Positions 12,540-23,467 are shown, counted from the first letter of the stretch. The stretch is DNA of 64,000 bases from Salminus brasiliensis (GCF_030463535.1 NC_132892.1:27484769-27548768); one strand, 5' to 3'. Numbers and translations are program-made. Notes: generated from the sequence alone by a model not told the origin.

Positions 12540-12590
<51 letters not shown>
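12540..12590. repeat. (TG)n microsatellite
   Basis: Pure TG run of about 24 units upstream of zic2. A (GA)n tract lies nearby at 12868-12923. Confidence 0.95.
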
Positions 12591-12591
<1 letters not shown>

Positions 12592-12863
12592 TGCAGGTGG
12601 GTTTGAAGTTGGAACTCCTGCTGTTGATCTGAACAGACCCCCTCCCCTCTTCATTCCTGCATGTTGGTGATATTATGCTAATCCTTCTCTCCCTCTGAAT
12701 TGCTTCTACATTATATATATTTTTGGGTTGCCATAGCAACAGCAGTTCCCTGGACCCCCAAACCTCACATAGTTGCATAGTTGATCAAGTGGACATACCT
12801 GGACAATAAGAGAAAAAGAGAGGGAGTGGGGGGAGTGAGAAAGAGAGATAAAAAAGAGAAACT

Positions 12864-12924
<61 letters not shown>

Positions 12925-13589
12925 ATGAGTGAGAGAAAGTTCAGATGTTTTATTTATTATATATTTTATACATATGACATATTACATTATACATACATAC
13001 ATACGTTCTTATCTGCACTTAATTAATATGTTATCTGTACTTAGTTAATATCAGCTTCCAGGTTTAGCCATATTGTCATTTTTCCTCAATATTAGACTTA
13101 AAGCAGTTTAGAAAATTATTAGAAATAAAATATTGTAAATAATAAGTAATTTTAAATTATTATAAATGACTATTAATTAAAAATTATATTATAAATTATA
13201 TTGTTTAAATACCAAACAATCTAAATATCTCTTTAATAAAAGTTTCATTACAGCCACATATTATTTTATCATATATCATATTATCATGTTATATATATTT
13301 TTGTGTGCGATATGATATTAAACTAAATAAGTCGTGCGTTTTGTTTAGCTGTTCAGGGTTTAATGCAGTGGGTCTGTCTAAGAATCTGCAGCAGGTCTGC
13401 GTCGCGTTACGAGGCGATCTCATTCTCATTCTTTCGTTTCGGTATAAACGCGTAACTCTGGACGTTTTGCGTAAAGTTTTTTTTACAGTTTTATTTTTCG
13501 CGCAGAAAAATACAGTAACGTATCAGTGCTGATAAACATATAGCGCACGTTCACACACGCCTTTAGCCTTTATACCTACAGAAACATAT

Positions 13590-13890
13590 AGGGTCTCGTG
13601 CAAAAGTTTGTGCACCCCTAGGCAAATTGAACTGAACAATAATAAGTCTGAACTGAACGATGCGGATAGAGACTGAACCACTGCCGGGGTTCATTTACTA
13701 AATTTAACTTAGAGTCAGTGAACACACAGACATCATGCTTTAAATGTGCAGACCTGTCCGATTTTATTAAACATTTATTATGATGTTGTTTACAGAGGAT
13801 TTCTTCACTTATTTGCACTTAGTAAAGGAATGTCATTTGTCCAGGAGTGTCTATAGCTGTGTATATCACTTATAATCCACATATGTGCAG
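13590..13890. mobile_element. putative Tc1-derived MITE fragment
   Basis: One end reads GTGCAAAAGTTTGTGCACCC, the usual style of Tc1-derived MITE termini in this window. The opposite end is not clear. Confidence 0.35.
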
Positions 13891-14669
13891 TGATGAGCAG
13901 TTTAAGGGGGCTGTTGGTGAATATGTGTGTCAGTTTGAATGACTTTTGACATTTTTGTGATCTGCGTGTTTTTAATAATTGTCAGGGCTGCAGGGCGGAA
14001 AGCGGGTCAAATGCTGACCCGGAAAAATGCTAAGGCTTCCCCAAAACAGGCTGAAGACGCCCAGTGAAATTAGGTTAGGGTGCAGGTTCAGAGTGAAGCG
14101 AAATAACGTGCCTCCAGGACCCTCGTGCAGCACAGAGCAGCACAACGCTACACAATAACAGGCCAAACACAGGACAAGTGTGTAAACATCAGTGCAAAGC
14201 AAAAATACATACAGAGCGATGGAGGCCACAGTTATACGGGTGATTACGCCAATAGGTGGCAGACCTGTCAATTTTAGACTACTCTTTTTTTTTAACTCAT
14301 ATGATGTTATGAAGCTGTGTTAGCGTGTGGAATGCTGGGATATGTAGTTTTGATGGCATGTAGTCAGATTTTAGGCATAAATAGCCTTTTAAATAAGTGT
14401 TGAAGGTCTCTGGGCGCTGGGACGGGTTGGGTTTCCTCTGTCTTTAAACAAATTGAAGAACTTTCACAAAAAGCAAGTTCCTGGAGGTGCTTTATTAGGT
14501 GTCTGTCGGTGGGGTCAGTCCAACCGACCCCTCGAAGTTTTTTTTTTGGTTGTTTAGAGAGCGGTGCACGAGGAGATATGGGTATATTTTAAAGACGCTG
14601 GTCGCTGACAAAACTGACTGCTTTTTTGTGAGGTTTTTTTTTCTTTAGACTTCGTTAATAAATGCATTT

Positions 14670-14880
14670 AGACTTACAGTCCTATGCAAATGTTTGGGTA
14701 CCCCTGCTGAAAGGATAGATTTAGTGGATTTTCTAAGTGTAAATAAGTGAACAAATCCTCTACAGGAAACCAGCCTAAATCTAACAATCCACTGCAGTGT
14801 TTTTAGACACAGCTCAGATTTATTTTCTGAACTGAACCTTTTGGAAATCAAACCTGTTTAAAAACTATTGAAAACAGTTA
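14670..14880. mobile_element. putative Tc1-derived MITE fragment
   Basis: Begins TATGCAAATGTTTGGGTACC, followed by CTAAGTGTAAATAAGTGAAC. One terminus only; assignment is tentative. Confidence 0.35.
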
Positions 14881-15866
14881 TTTTGAGTTGCAGTGAAACC
14901 GGCGACTGGGTCAAAAAAGAAAAAAAAGTAAAGCAGAGTGTATAAATCACATTTATTAAAAACATAAGTTTGTATTTAAGGCTCTAAATTATGTTATGAT
15001 AGTAAACCACTCTGTGTGGTATTTTTCTGTAATCGTATTAAATGAAACAAACGAACAAATAAATAAAAAAATACCAAAAAAGACTCTAGAGAGACTAGAA
15101 ATTAGGCTGCACGTGAAATAAATAAATAAAACATGAATAAATAAATACATTAATAAAATAAAAATATATGAAAATATGAGAAACAAACAAACGAATAATT
15201 AAACACAAAATTAAATAAATAACAACAGTGAAATAAAAAAACGGGTGGGGCTTGACGAAAATCACGTGCAATAAATAAATAAATAAATACTCGAGATGAA
15301 CATCCACCCTCTTCTCTTCTTTTCACCCTAAGACATTCTGGCTGTTGTGGGTCATTTCCCTGAACGCAGGATATTAAATTATATGAAGCACCGGACAGCA
15401 GGTCAGTGCTGTGGTGCTGGAGTGTCCGGTGGGTCACTCCGGGTCAGTTTTCTGGTTTTGGAGGTCTGAAGCTGGGCTTACTCAGCTCTCTGAGTTCAGC
15501 AAGTCTGGATTTACACCATGTCCCACCATACATGTAGGATACTGTTATACAGTTAAGCTACACACCGACAGACAAACTGACCTGCACACACACACACACA
15601 CACACACACACGCGCACACACCTGCACGCACGTACACACTCCTATACATATGCATAGCCCAGAGGCGCGTGAGTAGTCTAAACCCATTAAAGAGTAGAAG
15701 AGCTGCTGCTTCCCTGAAATAATGACTGAAGTCAAATAAAAGTGTCTTTAAAATAAAAGTATTTTTATCAGAATGTTCAGAAGTGTTGCTGAAGGACTGA
15801 GGGGACCTACAGTACCCCACCCAGCCTCGAGCAGAGTATAGAAATATAGCTATAATAAATATAATA

Positions 15867-15867
15867 A

Positions 15868-15906
<39 letters not shown>
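15867..15906. repeat. (AAT)n microsatellite
   Basis: About twelve ATA/AAT trinucleotides. A (CA)n tract lies at about 15588-15612. Confidence 0.9.
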
Positions 15907-15907
<1 letters not shown>

Positions 15908-16125
15908 CAGTGTATGTAGTGTCATTACTTTTCTATCACGTCAAATCAAGTAAACCAACGTTGACTGTGCTGCAGATGTCTGGTGTAGAGGATGTCACGC
16001 ATTCACACTTAGAAGCGGCTCATTAAGCCCTTAGTTTTGCATAATAGTAACTACGTGTTTAGGCTTCCCTTTTTGTGTTGGCGATGTTTATATAATTAAT
16101 GGTAAATGTTCACTTAAAAAAAATA

Positions 16126-16156
<31 letters not shown>

Positions 16157-16237
16157 GCAGAGCTTATTTAATGGGCTATTTCGTCTGCGCGCGCCTCATT
16201 CAATTTTATTCAATAGGTTAAATGAAAGCTTCTGCTA

Positions 16238-16390
16238 TCGCATAATGTGAATCTGGCATTTGTTGTTTACATTGTGTCCCAATTTCAGAATGAATGGGCC
16301 AATAGAAATGCTCCTAAATTGTTTTGCATTTGATTTGAATTTAATTGCATTGTCTTCCATTAAAAGTTTATTTAAAGTTGGTTTTTATCT
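16238..16390 (+). repeat. family E dispersed repeat, copy 1
   Basis: Contains CATAATGTGAATCTGGC, GAATGGGCCAATAGAAATGC and TTGTCTTCCATTAAAAGTT in the order shared by the other copies. It lies about 300 bases upstream of the zic2 promoter. Confidence 0.65.
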
Positions 16391-16549
16391 TCTTCTGTAA
16401 TATTTATTTTCATGTGGGTGTTTGTTTTTATTTTTTACATTAACTTCTGTGTTTTATCCACACACATAAACACACACACACACACACACACATACACTTT
16501 ATTCCTCTAAACGCTGTAAACCCTGGCGCTTCCTCACTTCGCCCTGCAC

Positions 16550-16760
16550 TCTGGTTGGCTGAGAGAGGAGGATTAGTGTTTTTTGGCACAGCCAATCAGA
16601 ATGTGCGGCCCGAGCCGCAGGGGTCCGGTTGTAAAGGGGGCGTGAAGGGGGAGCAGTAGATAAACGGGGCCAAACTCGAGCGGAACAGCACAGAGACTCT
16701 CTCTCTCTCTCTCTCTCTCTCTCACGCCCGGATTTAAACCTCAGCTTTAGTCTCGAGATG
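16550..16760 (+). promoter_or_regulatory. zic2: probable zic2 promoter region
   Basis: The stretch is GC-rich and has a CCAAT box (16592-16596, CCAATCAG), G-rich/GC-box motifs (GGGGGCGTG near 16636) and a weak TATA-like GATAAA near 16659, followed by an initiator-like (CT)n tract at about 16697-16723. Placement of the start site in the CT tract is inference from spacing. Confidence 0.5.
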
Positions 16761-16805
16761 AGCGCCTGCGTTAATCTCTGGCACGTAGATTTTGAATTGA
16801 TTTGA
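16758..16805 (+). other. short upstream ORF in the probable zic2 5' leader
   Basis: An ATG at 16758 opens a 15-codon frame ending in TGA at 16803-16805. It is the only ATG I see between the likely start site and the zic2 start codon. Its context has G at -3 and A at +4, so it is moderate. It matters only if transcription starts upstream of it. Confidence 0.4.
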
Positions 16806-16981
16806 TTTTAAAATCTTGTGCTTTTTTTTTAGTCTATATTAGTTTTTATTTCATAGATTTTTCTTTCTTTCTTTTTTCTCCTGCTTTGATTTTTTCGCTT
16901 ATTCATATTTATTCACTTTAAACTCTCAGATTTTGGGTCGTTTTCCTCGTTTTAACTTCTTCGCGCGCTCCTCAGTCAGCC

Positions 16982-17855
16982 ATGCTGCTGGACTCCGGTC
17001 ATCACCAGCTCTCCGCCAGTTTGGGCTCGATCAACGGGGGCGCGTTCTCGCCGCACGACCGCGAGCTGGAGCTCGCGCAGGGCTACGGGCTGCTGGGCGC
17101 GCGCGCGCACTTCGGGCCAGCGCGCGCGGACTTCTTCCTGCGCGGCAGCGGCGCGAGCGGCGGTTTTGGAGAGGCCGGCATGAGCGCGAGCGCAGGCCAT
17201 CACCACCCCGCCCATCACCAGCATCATCACCAGCAGCAGCAGCACGCGATGTTCGGCCACGGGCACGCGCAAACGGACGGCCAGGGCGCAGTGGGGCATG
17301 CGCTTTTCCCGGGCTTCCACGAGCAGCAGCATCACCACCACCACCAGCAACAACAGCAGCAGCAGCATCTCCACGCGCTCAACGGAAGGTTGGACGTTTT
17401 CGCGCGCGCCGCAGCCGCCGCGGCTGCCGACCCGTACAGTCAGTACGGGCTGAACGTGAACGCGCACGTGAACGTTGGCGCGCACCATGCGCACCCCTTC
17501 TTCCGCTACGTGCGCCAGCGGTGCGCCGAGCGCGAGCTCGAGCTGGCGTGCCGGTGGACGTCGGAGCGCGAGAGCCAACGCGAGCGTCCGTGCGGCCGGA
17601 CGTTCGGCACCATGCACGAGCTGGTGGCTCACGTGTCCGCCGAGCACGTCGGAGGACCCTCGGAGCACAGCGAGCAGCACGTGTGCCGGTGGGAGGACTG
17701 CGCGCGCCACGGCAAGCCCTTCAAGGCCAAGTACAAGCTGGTCAACCACATGCGCGTGCACACCGGGGAGAAGCCCTTCGCGTGCCCGTTTCCCGGATGC
17801 GGCAAGGTGTTCGCGCGCTCCGAGAACCTCAAGATCCACAAGAGAACGCACACAG
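16982..17855 (+). CDS. zic2: zic2 exon 1 (start codon to finger 3)
   Basis: This exon encodes residues 1-291 and the first base of Gly292. Its donor is CACAG|GTGAGT, inside the HTGEKP linker between fingers 3 and 4, the usual Zic intron position. It is extremely GC- and CpG-rich with many Arg, His, Gln and Ala codons, so other frames stay open by composition alone. The start is the first ATG of the Zic N-terminus; the preceding bases CAGCC give an acceptable Kozak context. Confidence 0.95.
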
Positions 17856-18505
17856 GTGAGTGACGGGGGCTCGAGGTTTAAAGGAACACTCCAGCGGTTT
17901 TCAACCACATCTGTACCTGCTGTATATGTCGAGGATGATTGATTATCATTGGCAATAATTTGTCTGTGGTAATCAATCATTTTTAAATTGATTAGAGAAG
18001 CAACAGAAAAGTCGTGGACTCAGAACCCAATAGAAGTCAATGGGCAGATGCTGAAGCTCATTGACTTCTATTGTACGGTCAAATGACACCCTTAAGGTCA
18101 GTGTTTCTAATAAAGTGGCCATTAAGTGGACGTACAAAGATCTCTAATAAAGAGGCTAGACGTTTTATTATAGTGTCCAGTCAGTGGATGTAGCAGGTAG
18201 GTGTTTCCAATATAGTGGCCAGTGATTAGCTGCTTCCAATATAGTGACCAGTGAGGGGATGTACCAGTTAGATGTTTCCAGTAAAGTGGCCAGTGACTAG
18301 CTGTTTACAATATAGCGACCAGTGTGTGAAGGTACAAAGGATGGTGTTTCCAATAAAGTGGCCATTGAGTGGACATCCAGTACAGATGCGCATACTGTGC
18401 ACAAACCCATCAGACTAGATGTGCGGTTTCCGGTCGTTAGGAGGTGCGAGACAGTGGGCTAAACTGACATTTCCAGTGTAGCATGAAGACAGGCTTGTAC
18501 TGGAG

Positions 18506-18542
<37 letters not shown>

Positions 18543-19805
18543 ACTGCAGAGTGGGTGTGAATGGCTCTGCTATTGAGGACACACAGACTTGGCGCCGGCA
18601 TAGATGGGCCGTATTTGGGGGTGTGTGTGTTGTTGGTGTGCAGGAATCAAAGTTAGCCCAGTTTTGTAGCTTGTTTGAAGTGGTGCGCACTCCTGCACAG
18701 CCAAAGGATAAGAACAGGGACAATACGCAGGAAAAGCTGCAGCTCATGCCAGTATTTTAGCAATTATCCCACATCTCTGCGCCTTTAAGTTAGTGTGTGT
18801 GTGAATTTCCTGGACTGGATAATGAATTAATGTGTATTTCTCCTGTGTTTGTTCTCTTGTGCAGGAGAGAAGCCCTTCATGTGTGAGTTCAGCGGATGTG
18901 ACAGACGCTTCGCCAACAGCAGTGACCGCAAGAAGCACATGCACGTCCACACGGCGGACAAGCCATACCTGTGCAAACTGTGCGACAAGTCCTACACACA
19001 CCCCAGCTCTCTGAGGAAACACATGAAGGTATGCAACCCATTTGACCCTGTTCTATTCGGCTCATTAGGCCACACTTGAGACGCAGTAAAGGGCTCATAT
19101 CAGGGCAAAATTATGAAAAATGATTTTTTAAAGATAGTAGTTGATGTAGTTTTAAGCGCTTGTTGCGTTTCGTAACTCCTTAGTTCGTTCAGTCTGTAAA
19201 CAAGAAAATCGTTTCCGTGTTTTTGTGATGTCACAAAAACAATTAAACCTACAGCTGTTTAGCTCCGCCCCTTTTAGTTATAAGGACTAAACAAAGGTCG
19301 GTCTTAAACTCACAGGCTTAATTTATAGATGTTTTTTTTAAAACATTAAAAATTGTATTAGGATATGGGCCCTTTAAGAAAGTTTCATGTATAAGTTAAG
19401 CTAAAACTAAATAAATAAATAAAAACTATATATAAAAAATATTAACTATTTTATAATTTATTATTATTTAATAATTGTATTTAAATAAAGACATGTATAT
19501 GTATTTAAACATATTTTGCATTAAACTATATATTTTAGGCTGTTTAAAAAAGTAAATATATTTTAATATTTATTTATTTATTAATATTTATTATTCTAAA
19601 CAGTCCATTGCTATTTACGCTAACATGCCCTCCTCCTCTTCCCCGGCTTCAGGTTCACGATGAGCAGAATCCACTGAAGGAGGACTGTTCTCCAGGAGGA
19701 AGTTCCGGTTACGACTCCTCCAGTGTGGTTTCTCCAGGCTCTGAGGTTCAGGACGGACTCTCCCCAGAGCCCCCCAGCAACAACTTTAGCGAGTGGTACG
19801 TGTAG
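16982..19805 (+). CDS. zic2: zic2-type zinc-finger transcription factor (three coding exons, complete)
   Basis: Coding exons are 16982-17855, 18865-19028 and 19653-19805, joined by GT-AG introns, giving 396 residues. The protein starts MLLDSG as Zic1/2/3 proteins do. It carries a degraded ZOC-like motif (ADFFLR, 49-54), FPGFHEQ (109-115), FFRYVRQ (173-179), then five C2H2 fingers: C190/C204/H217/H222, C235/C240/H256/H260, C268/C273/H286/H290, C298/C303/H316/H320 and C328/C331/H344/H348. It ends in NFSEWYV. Tryptophans 192 and 237 keep the tandem CWCH2 signature. His/Gln-rich tracts occupy 73-88 and 114-129, and seven alanines 143-149. Zic proteins are nuclear factors of dorsal neural tube and forebrain. 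The fifth finger ([10 protein letters not shown]) and the EWYV tail indicate the Zic1/2/3 class, and linkage to pcca indicates zic2. It is shorter than human ZIC2 (532 aa) and lacks its C-terminal alanine tract. Fingers 1-2 and their approach are unusually diverged; zic2b is the likelier duplicate, but a/b is unproven. Confidence 0.93.
17856..18864 (+). other. zic2: zic2 intron 1
   Basis: The intron contains a diverged tandem repeat (18085-18375), a (TG)n tract (about 18510-18541) and a unique segment leading to the exon 2 acceptor. No additional exon is apparent. Confidence 0.85.
18085..18375. repeat. diverged tandem repeat in zic2 intron 1
   Basis: The phrase GTTTCCAATAAAGTGGCCA, with variants AATATAGTGACCAG and AGTAAAGTGGCCAG, recurs about seven times at roughly 40-60 base spacing, often followed by GTGGATGTACCA. 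This is a minisatellite with degraded units. Confidence 0.8.
18865..19028 (+). CDS. zic2: zic2 exon 2 (fingers 4 and 5)
   Basis: The acceptor is TTGTGCAG|GAGAGAAG and the donor AAG|GTATGC. The 164-base exon encodes the remainder of the HTGEKP linker, finger 4 ([19 protein letters not shown]) and finger 5 ([19 protein letters not shown]). These two fingers are close to the Zic consensus, unlike fingers 1 and 2 in exon 1. Confidence 0.96.
19087..19376. mobile_element. MITE-like element with terminal inverted repeats in zic2 intron 2
   Basis: The left end TAAAGGGCTCATATC (19087) and right end GATATGGGCCCTTTA (19362-19376) are inverted repeats with one mismatch. The interior has no coding capacity and includes a GTGATGTCAC palindrome. 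It fills nearly half of intron 2. Confidence 0.65.
19653..19805 (+). CDS. zic2: zic2 exon 3 (C-terminal tail and stop)
   Basis: The acceptor is CGGCTTCAG|GTTCACG. It encodes the final finger histidine and a 48-residue Ser/Pro-rich tail containing [12 protein letters not shown], a match to the Zic SSGYESSTPP segment, and ends NNFSEWYV followed by TAG. The long alanine/glycine tracts of mammalian ZIC2 tails are absent. Confidence 0.93.
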   Translation, partial: VHDEQNPLKEDCSPGGSSGYDSSSVVSPGSEVQDGLSPEPPSNNFSEWYV

Positions 19806-20400
19806 AGGAACAGAACCGACCCAGTGAAGATCTGCACCACTTTACCCACCACTCCTGCACTGGACTGAGCAGAGGACAGTCTGTTACCTGTGTATTATAT
19901 TGTAAATGAAGGCGGCTTTTTACTTTATGAAGGAATGAATACGAGCTCTCGCCCGCAGGCCTGAAGGACGGGTGTAGTGTGTTTGTGTCTCGCTGTAAAA
20001 ATCAGGATCTTATGTTAAGAAATGGTTACAGGACACGCTGAAATGTCCGAGGACTCTTTTCATACAGAGCATATCTACTTCAACCGGACAGAAAGTGCAG
20101 AAAAATGGGCGCGAGGTGAAAACGGACAGAGAAAGTCAGCGTGGGACTTTTATTTTATAAATTTTTGGTTAACGTGACGTCTTGCAGATGTACGTGTCCT
20201 GCTATATTGCAACAGTGTTCTGTGGATATCGATGAATGATGTGTTTATAAAAATGCAAAGAAATATTTATGGAACTTTTTTTTTTTCTGAACAAAAAAAT
20301 TCTTATGTGTTTTGTTAAAAAAACATTTCTCAGCTCTGAGATATAAACTCTTGTGATAACCTATGTACAAAATAAAAGTCTTATAAAGAAATAAAAGAAA
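19806..20400 (+). other. zic2: zic2 3' untranslated region with poly(A) signals
   Basis: The 3' UTR is AT-rich toward its end and contains two AATAAA signals, 20371-20376 and 20390-20395, followed by A-rich sequence. The exact cleavage site is not visible. Confidence 0.7.
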
Positions 20401-20506
20401 TATTTGTGAAAAATATATATGCTTGCAGTTCTGTGGCTTGTTTAACTCTACATTCTTATTATTTATTTTATTCTACAGCTTATTAACAGTAATTACCACC
20501 AACCTA

Positions 20507-20965
20507 TAAAAGCCATAACATTAAAACCACTGAAGTGTAGTGAATTATCTGGCCACAGTGGCACCTGTCAATGGGGTTGGAATATTCTGTACATATTAGG
20601 CAGCAAGTGAACAGTCAGTTCCTGAAGGTGATGTGTTGAGAGCAGGAAAAGGCAAGCATAAGGATCTGAGCCAATTTGACAAGAACCAGACTATGATGGC
20701 TAGACATGCAGCGGTCAGTACCTCCCAAAAGTGCTCCAATAAAAAACACCTGGTGAACTGGCGACAGGGTGATGGGTGCCCCAAATTAATTAATGCGATC
20801 CATTGAGGACCCACCTCACAACTGCCTCTGCTGCTAAGGTCTTGGTGCCAGATACCACAGGAAGGTCTTTTGGGGTCTACAGTGGGTCAGAGCTTCAGTT
20901 TCAGTGACACGAGGTGGGCCTACACAGTATTAGGCATGTGGTTTTAATGTTATGGCTGATCAGTG
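20507..20965 (+). pseudogene. Tc1/mariner-like transposon with deleted, broken transposase
   Basis: Terminal inverted repeats AGCCATAACATTAAAACCAC and GTGGTTTTAATGTTATGGCT bound the element. Inside, AAGGATCTGAGCCAATTTGA and CGACAGGGTGATGGG correspond to the N-terminal DNA-binding part of a Tc1 transposase, and a C-terminal scrap follows after a large deletion. No intact frame. Confidence 0.7.
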
Positions 20966-21223
20966 TGTCCTGCCAATAAAAAGATTGAAACGCCTTATAT
21001 GCATTAAGCTAGCTATGATAGGTCTGAATTACGTGAAATTATTGATGTAATCAGTGTAACCAATTTCACCATTACATTATTGATTATTAATCAATGATTA
21101 ATCATCATTTCACATAAATTTGACAGATCAGATGTTGACAGATAATATATACAGTCCATCGTAGAGAAGAACCCTGGTTTAATCACTCAAACGCTTCTTT
21201 GATTTCACTCATTGTTCTGTGTA

Positions 21224-21470
21224 CAGTTGTGTGCAAAAGTTTAGACGCCCCACCTTCTAGGTCAAATTACATGGTTTGTTAATTTAAAAAAGTCGAAAAT
21301 AGTAAATAAATCTTCCACAGATAGACATAGACATATTTTTGCTCATGTTGTTGTACTGTTTATAGTTAATGTATTTAAAAATGCATCTACAAATCTATAA
21401 AGGTTATAACTAATATTATAGTTTTTATATTTAAAAATGTGCGGGGTGTCTAAACTTTTGCACACAGCTG
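21224..21470. mobile_element. MITE with long terminal inverted repeats
   Basis: Left CAGTTGTGTGCAAAAGTTTA and right TAAACTTTTGCACACAGCTG form about 28-base inverted repeats with three mismatches, around an AT-rich 190-base core. Non-coding. Confidence 0.8.
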
Positions 21471-21519
21471 AATCTCCTTTTTAAAGGTCAATTGATTTTA
21501 CTGAAGCATCATTCTTAAT

Positions 21520-21800
21520 CCCAGCTAACAGATCCATGTGGGGCCTGTATGTGTAGCCCAACAGGAACCCAAAAATATTGTCCTTGGGTTTCATGTTGGT
21601 CCCACATATGGATGCCCACCAGGGTCAGTGATGTGACCAAGGGGGCCCTTACCTGGGTTGCACACTGGACATGGGGCCTAGATGGGACCCATGTGAGATT
21701 GTGCCCATTTGGAAGCCAATACAATTTGTACAAACCCACTCAGAGCCCACCTGCAACCCACCTAGCCAATATTCCACCCATGTGAGCTCCACATGAAGTC
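21520..21800. repeat. diverged GGGCCCATGTGG-type tandem region
   Basis: Variants of TGGGACCCATGTGAG, GGTCCCACATATGG and GCCCACC recur in both orientations across 280 bases, a common teleost imperfect-palindrome repeat. Confidence 0.6.
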
Positions 21801-22663
21801 ATTGTAGAATCCTCTACTGCTTTGTTTGCCATTCAGGACAAATCTAACATTTCTGAACTTCCTACCCATGATTTGAAGCCTGTGACGGTGCTCAGGACTG
21901 ACACTGAGATCATTCATTCAATCATCTGCAACCAAAAGGATTATTTCATTCCAAATACTGAATCCAAACTTTTGAACAAGGATTTCTTTTCAACATTTCT
22001 TTTGCACTTCAATGTTCCCAACAGGCCTCGTTATTCAGCAGTTCCTTGCCATTCTGAATATTCGAGAAACAGGCGAGGGCTTGCATCTCTAAAGGCCTTT
22101 ATCTTGTAAATGCAGGCTAACAGGTACACTGAAGAAAGTGCTGCATTGCATTGACCCGATTCAAATGTGAGCAGCATTTCCACATGAATACAATATGTAC
22201 ACAGCACTGTCCTTCAGTTTGTTTACTTCTGGCTACTGAGCATATTTGATTCGTGTGGAAATGGCGCACACATTCGATTCAAGTATGCTAATTGCGCCAC
22301 TTCGTTTGGGTGCTGGGTCTAAATTAGAAAGTCAATAACCTTCCTTAAACTGTTTTAAAGGAGAGGTTCATTTACACCATTTCTTCCTTATCCCAAATGT
22401 AGATTACCTGCCAGAAAGTTTGGTGTCTGACCAAAGCAGTGGCGCGACCAGGCTAATGTAAAGACGTCCATGCCACCAAAAAGATTCTGGGTGACCATAA
22501 ACTTCCATTACTTCCATTAGCTAAATTAACCTTTTAGCTGCAGTACAAAACTGTAGCTAAAAAGTACAAAAATCAGAAGATGAACAGTTCTTGGCTGATC
22601 TCTCAACTCTACTTGGTGTTAGCGGGATGATATAATAAGATAATATAATAAAAATGCTATAAA

Positions 22664-23180
22664 ACTGTGGTCAAAAGTAAAGGGACGCCTGCTTATTCAT
22701 TGTTTCTTCTGAAATCAAGGGCAATAAAAAGAGTTTATCCTGCTTTTGTTGGAGTAACTGTCTCTACTGTCCAGGAAGTAAGTGCATTGCTGTGAGGATT
22801 TAATTGCATCCAGCAACAAGAGCTTTAGTGAGGTCAGGATGCTGAATGATCCCCTCCCCACCTCAACCCGACTCCCCAGCTCAACCCAAAAGCACTGGAT
22901 GGAGCAGCATCCATCATTCCAGAGAACACAGTTCTTCCACTGCTCCACAGCTCAATACTGAGGGTCTTTATACCCCTCTAGTCCACACCTGGCATTAGGT
23001 ACGCTGCCAACAGGTTCATGTTTATCTGCTCCAGAGAGATCTATTCTATTAGCAGTACTTCTCTACAGGGACTAGACAAGCTTTGTAGGTGTGTTTGTGT
23101 GCATTTGCACATATGAGTCAGCAAGAAAGTAAAAGTAGCTGAATGTGTTCATTAGAAGAAGTGTCCACAAACATACTGAC
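22664..23180 (+). mobile_element. family A non-autonomous DNA transposon
   Basis: Begins CTGTGGTCAAAAGTAAAGGG and ends near TGTCCACAAACATACTGAC; interior matches the family closely. Ends are more decayed than in the 11.9 kb copy. Confidence 0.75.
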
Positions 23181-23397
23181 TGTCCTTTGTGAGTAGATTT
23201 GTTATTGTATAATTTTCTGTCGTAATTACATCTGTAATTATAATTGTAATTAAATTAAAATCTTAAAAGTAATTGATGTTTAAATGATCATAGACATTTC
23301 TAAATATTAACTGGTTAATGTCAGGTGGTGATTTCTGTCGTCAAATTACAAATGACTACAGTCTAAAGCCTTCATTTATTATATTAATGATATATTA

Positions 23398-23398
<1 letters not shown>

Positions 23399-23463
<65 letters not shown>
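23399..23463. repeat. (AT)n microsatellite upstream of pcca
   Basis: About 32 AT units, ending roughly 80 bases before the first CCAAT box of the pcca promoter; cruciform-prone. Confidence 0.95.

Positions 23464-23467
<4 letters not shown>

Larger units (their letters stand above)
12924..16230. other. proximal upstream region of zic2
   Basis: AT-rich DNA with microsatellites ((CA)n, (AAT)n, (AT)n near 16126-16155), two MITE-like ends and unique stretches at 15310-15540 and 15960-16090. No exon of a neighbouring zic5 is seen. Confidence 0.55.

Noticed and set aside
16976..17980. Long antisense ORF (334 codons) and two additional plus-frame ORFs over zic2 exon 1
   Set aside because: They are by-products of extreme GC/CpG content. 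Only the MLLDSG frame shows Zic motifs, zinc fingers and correct splicing.
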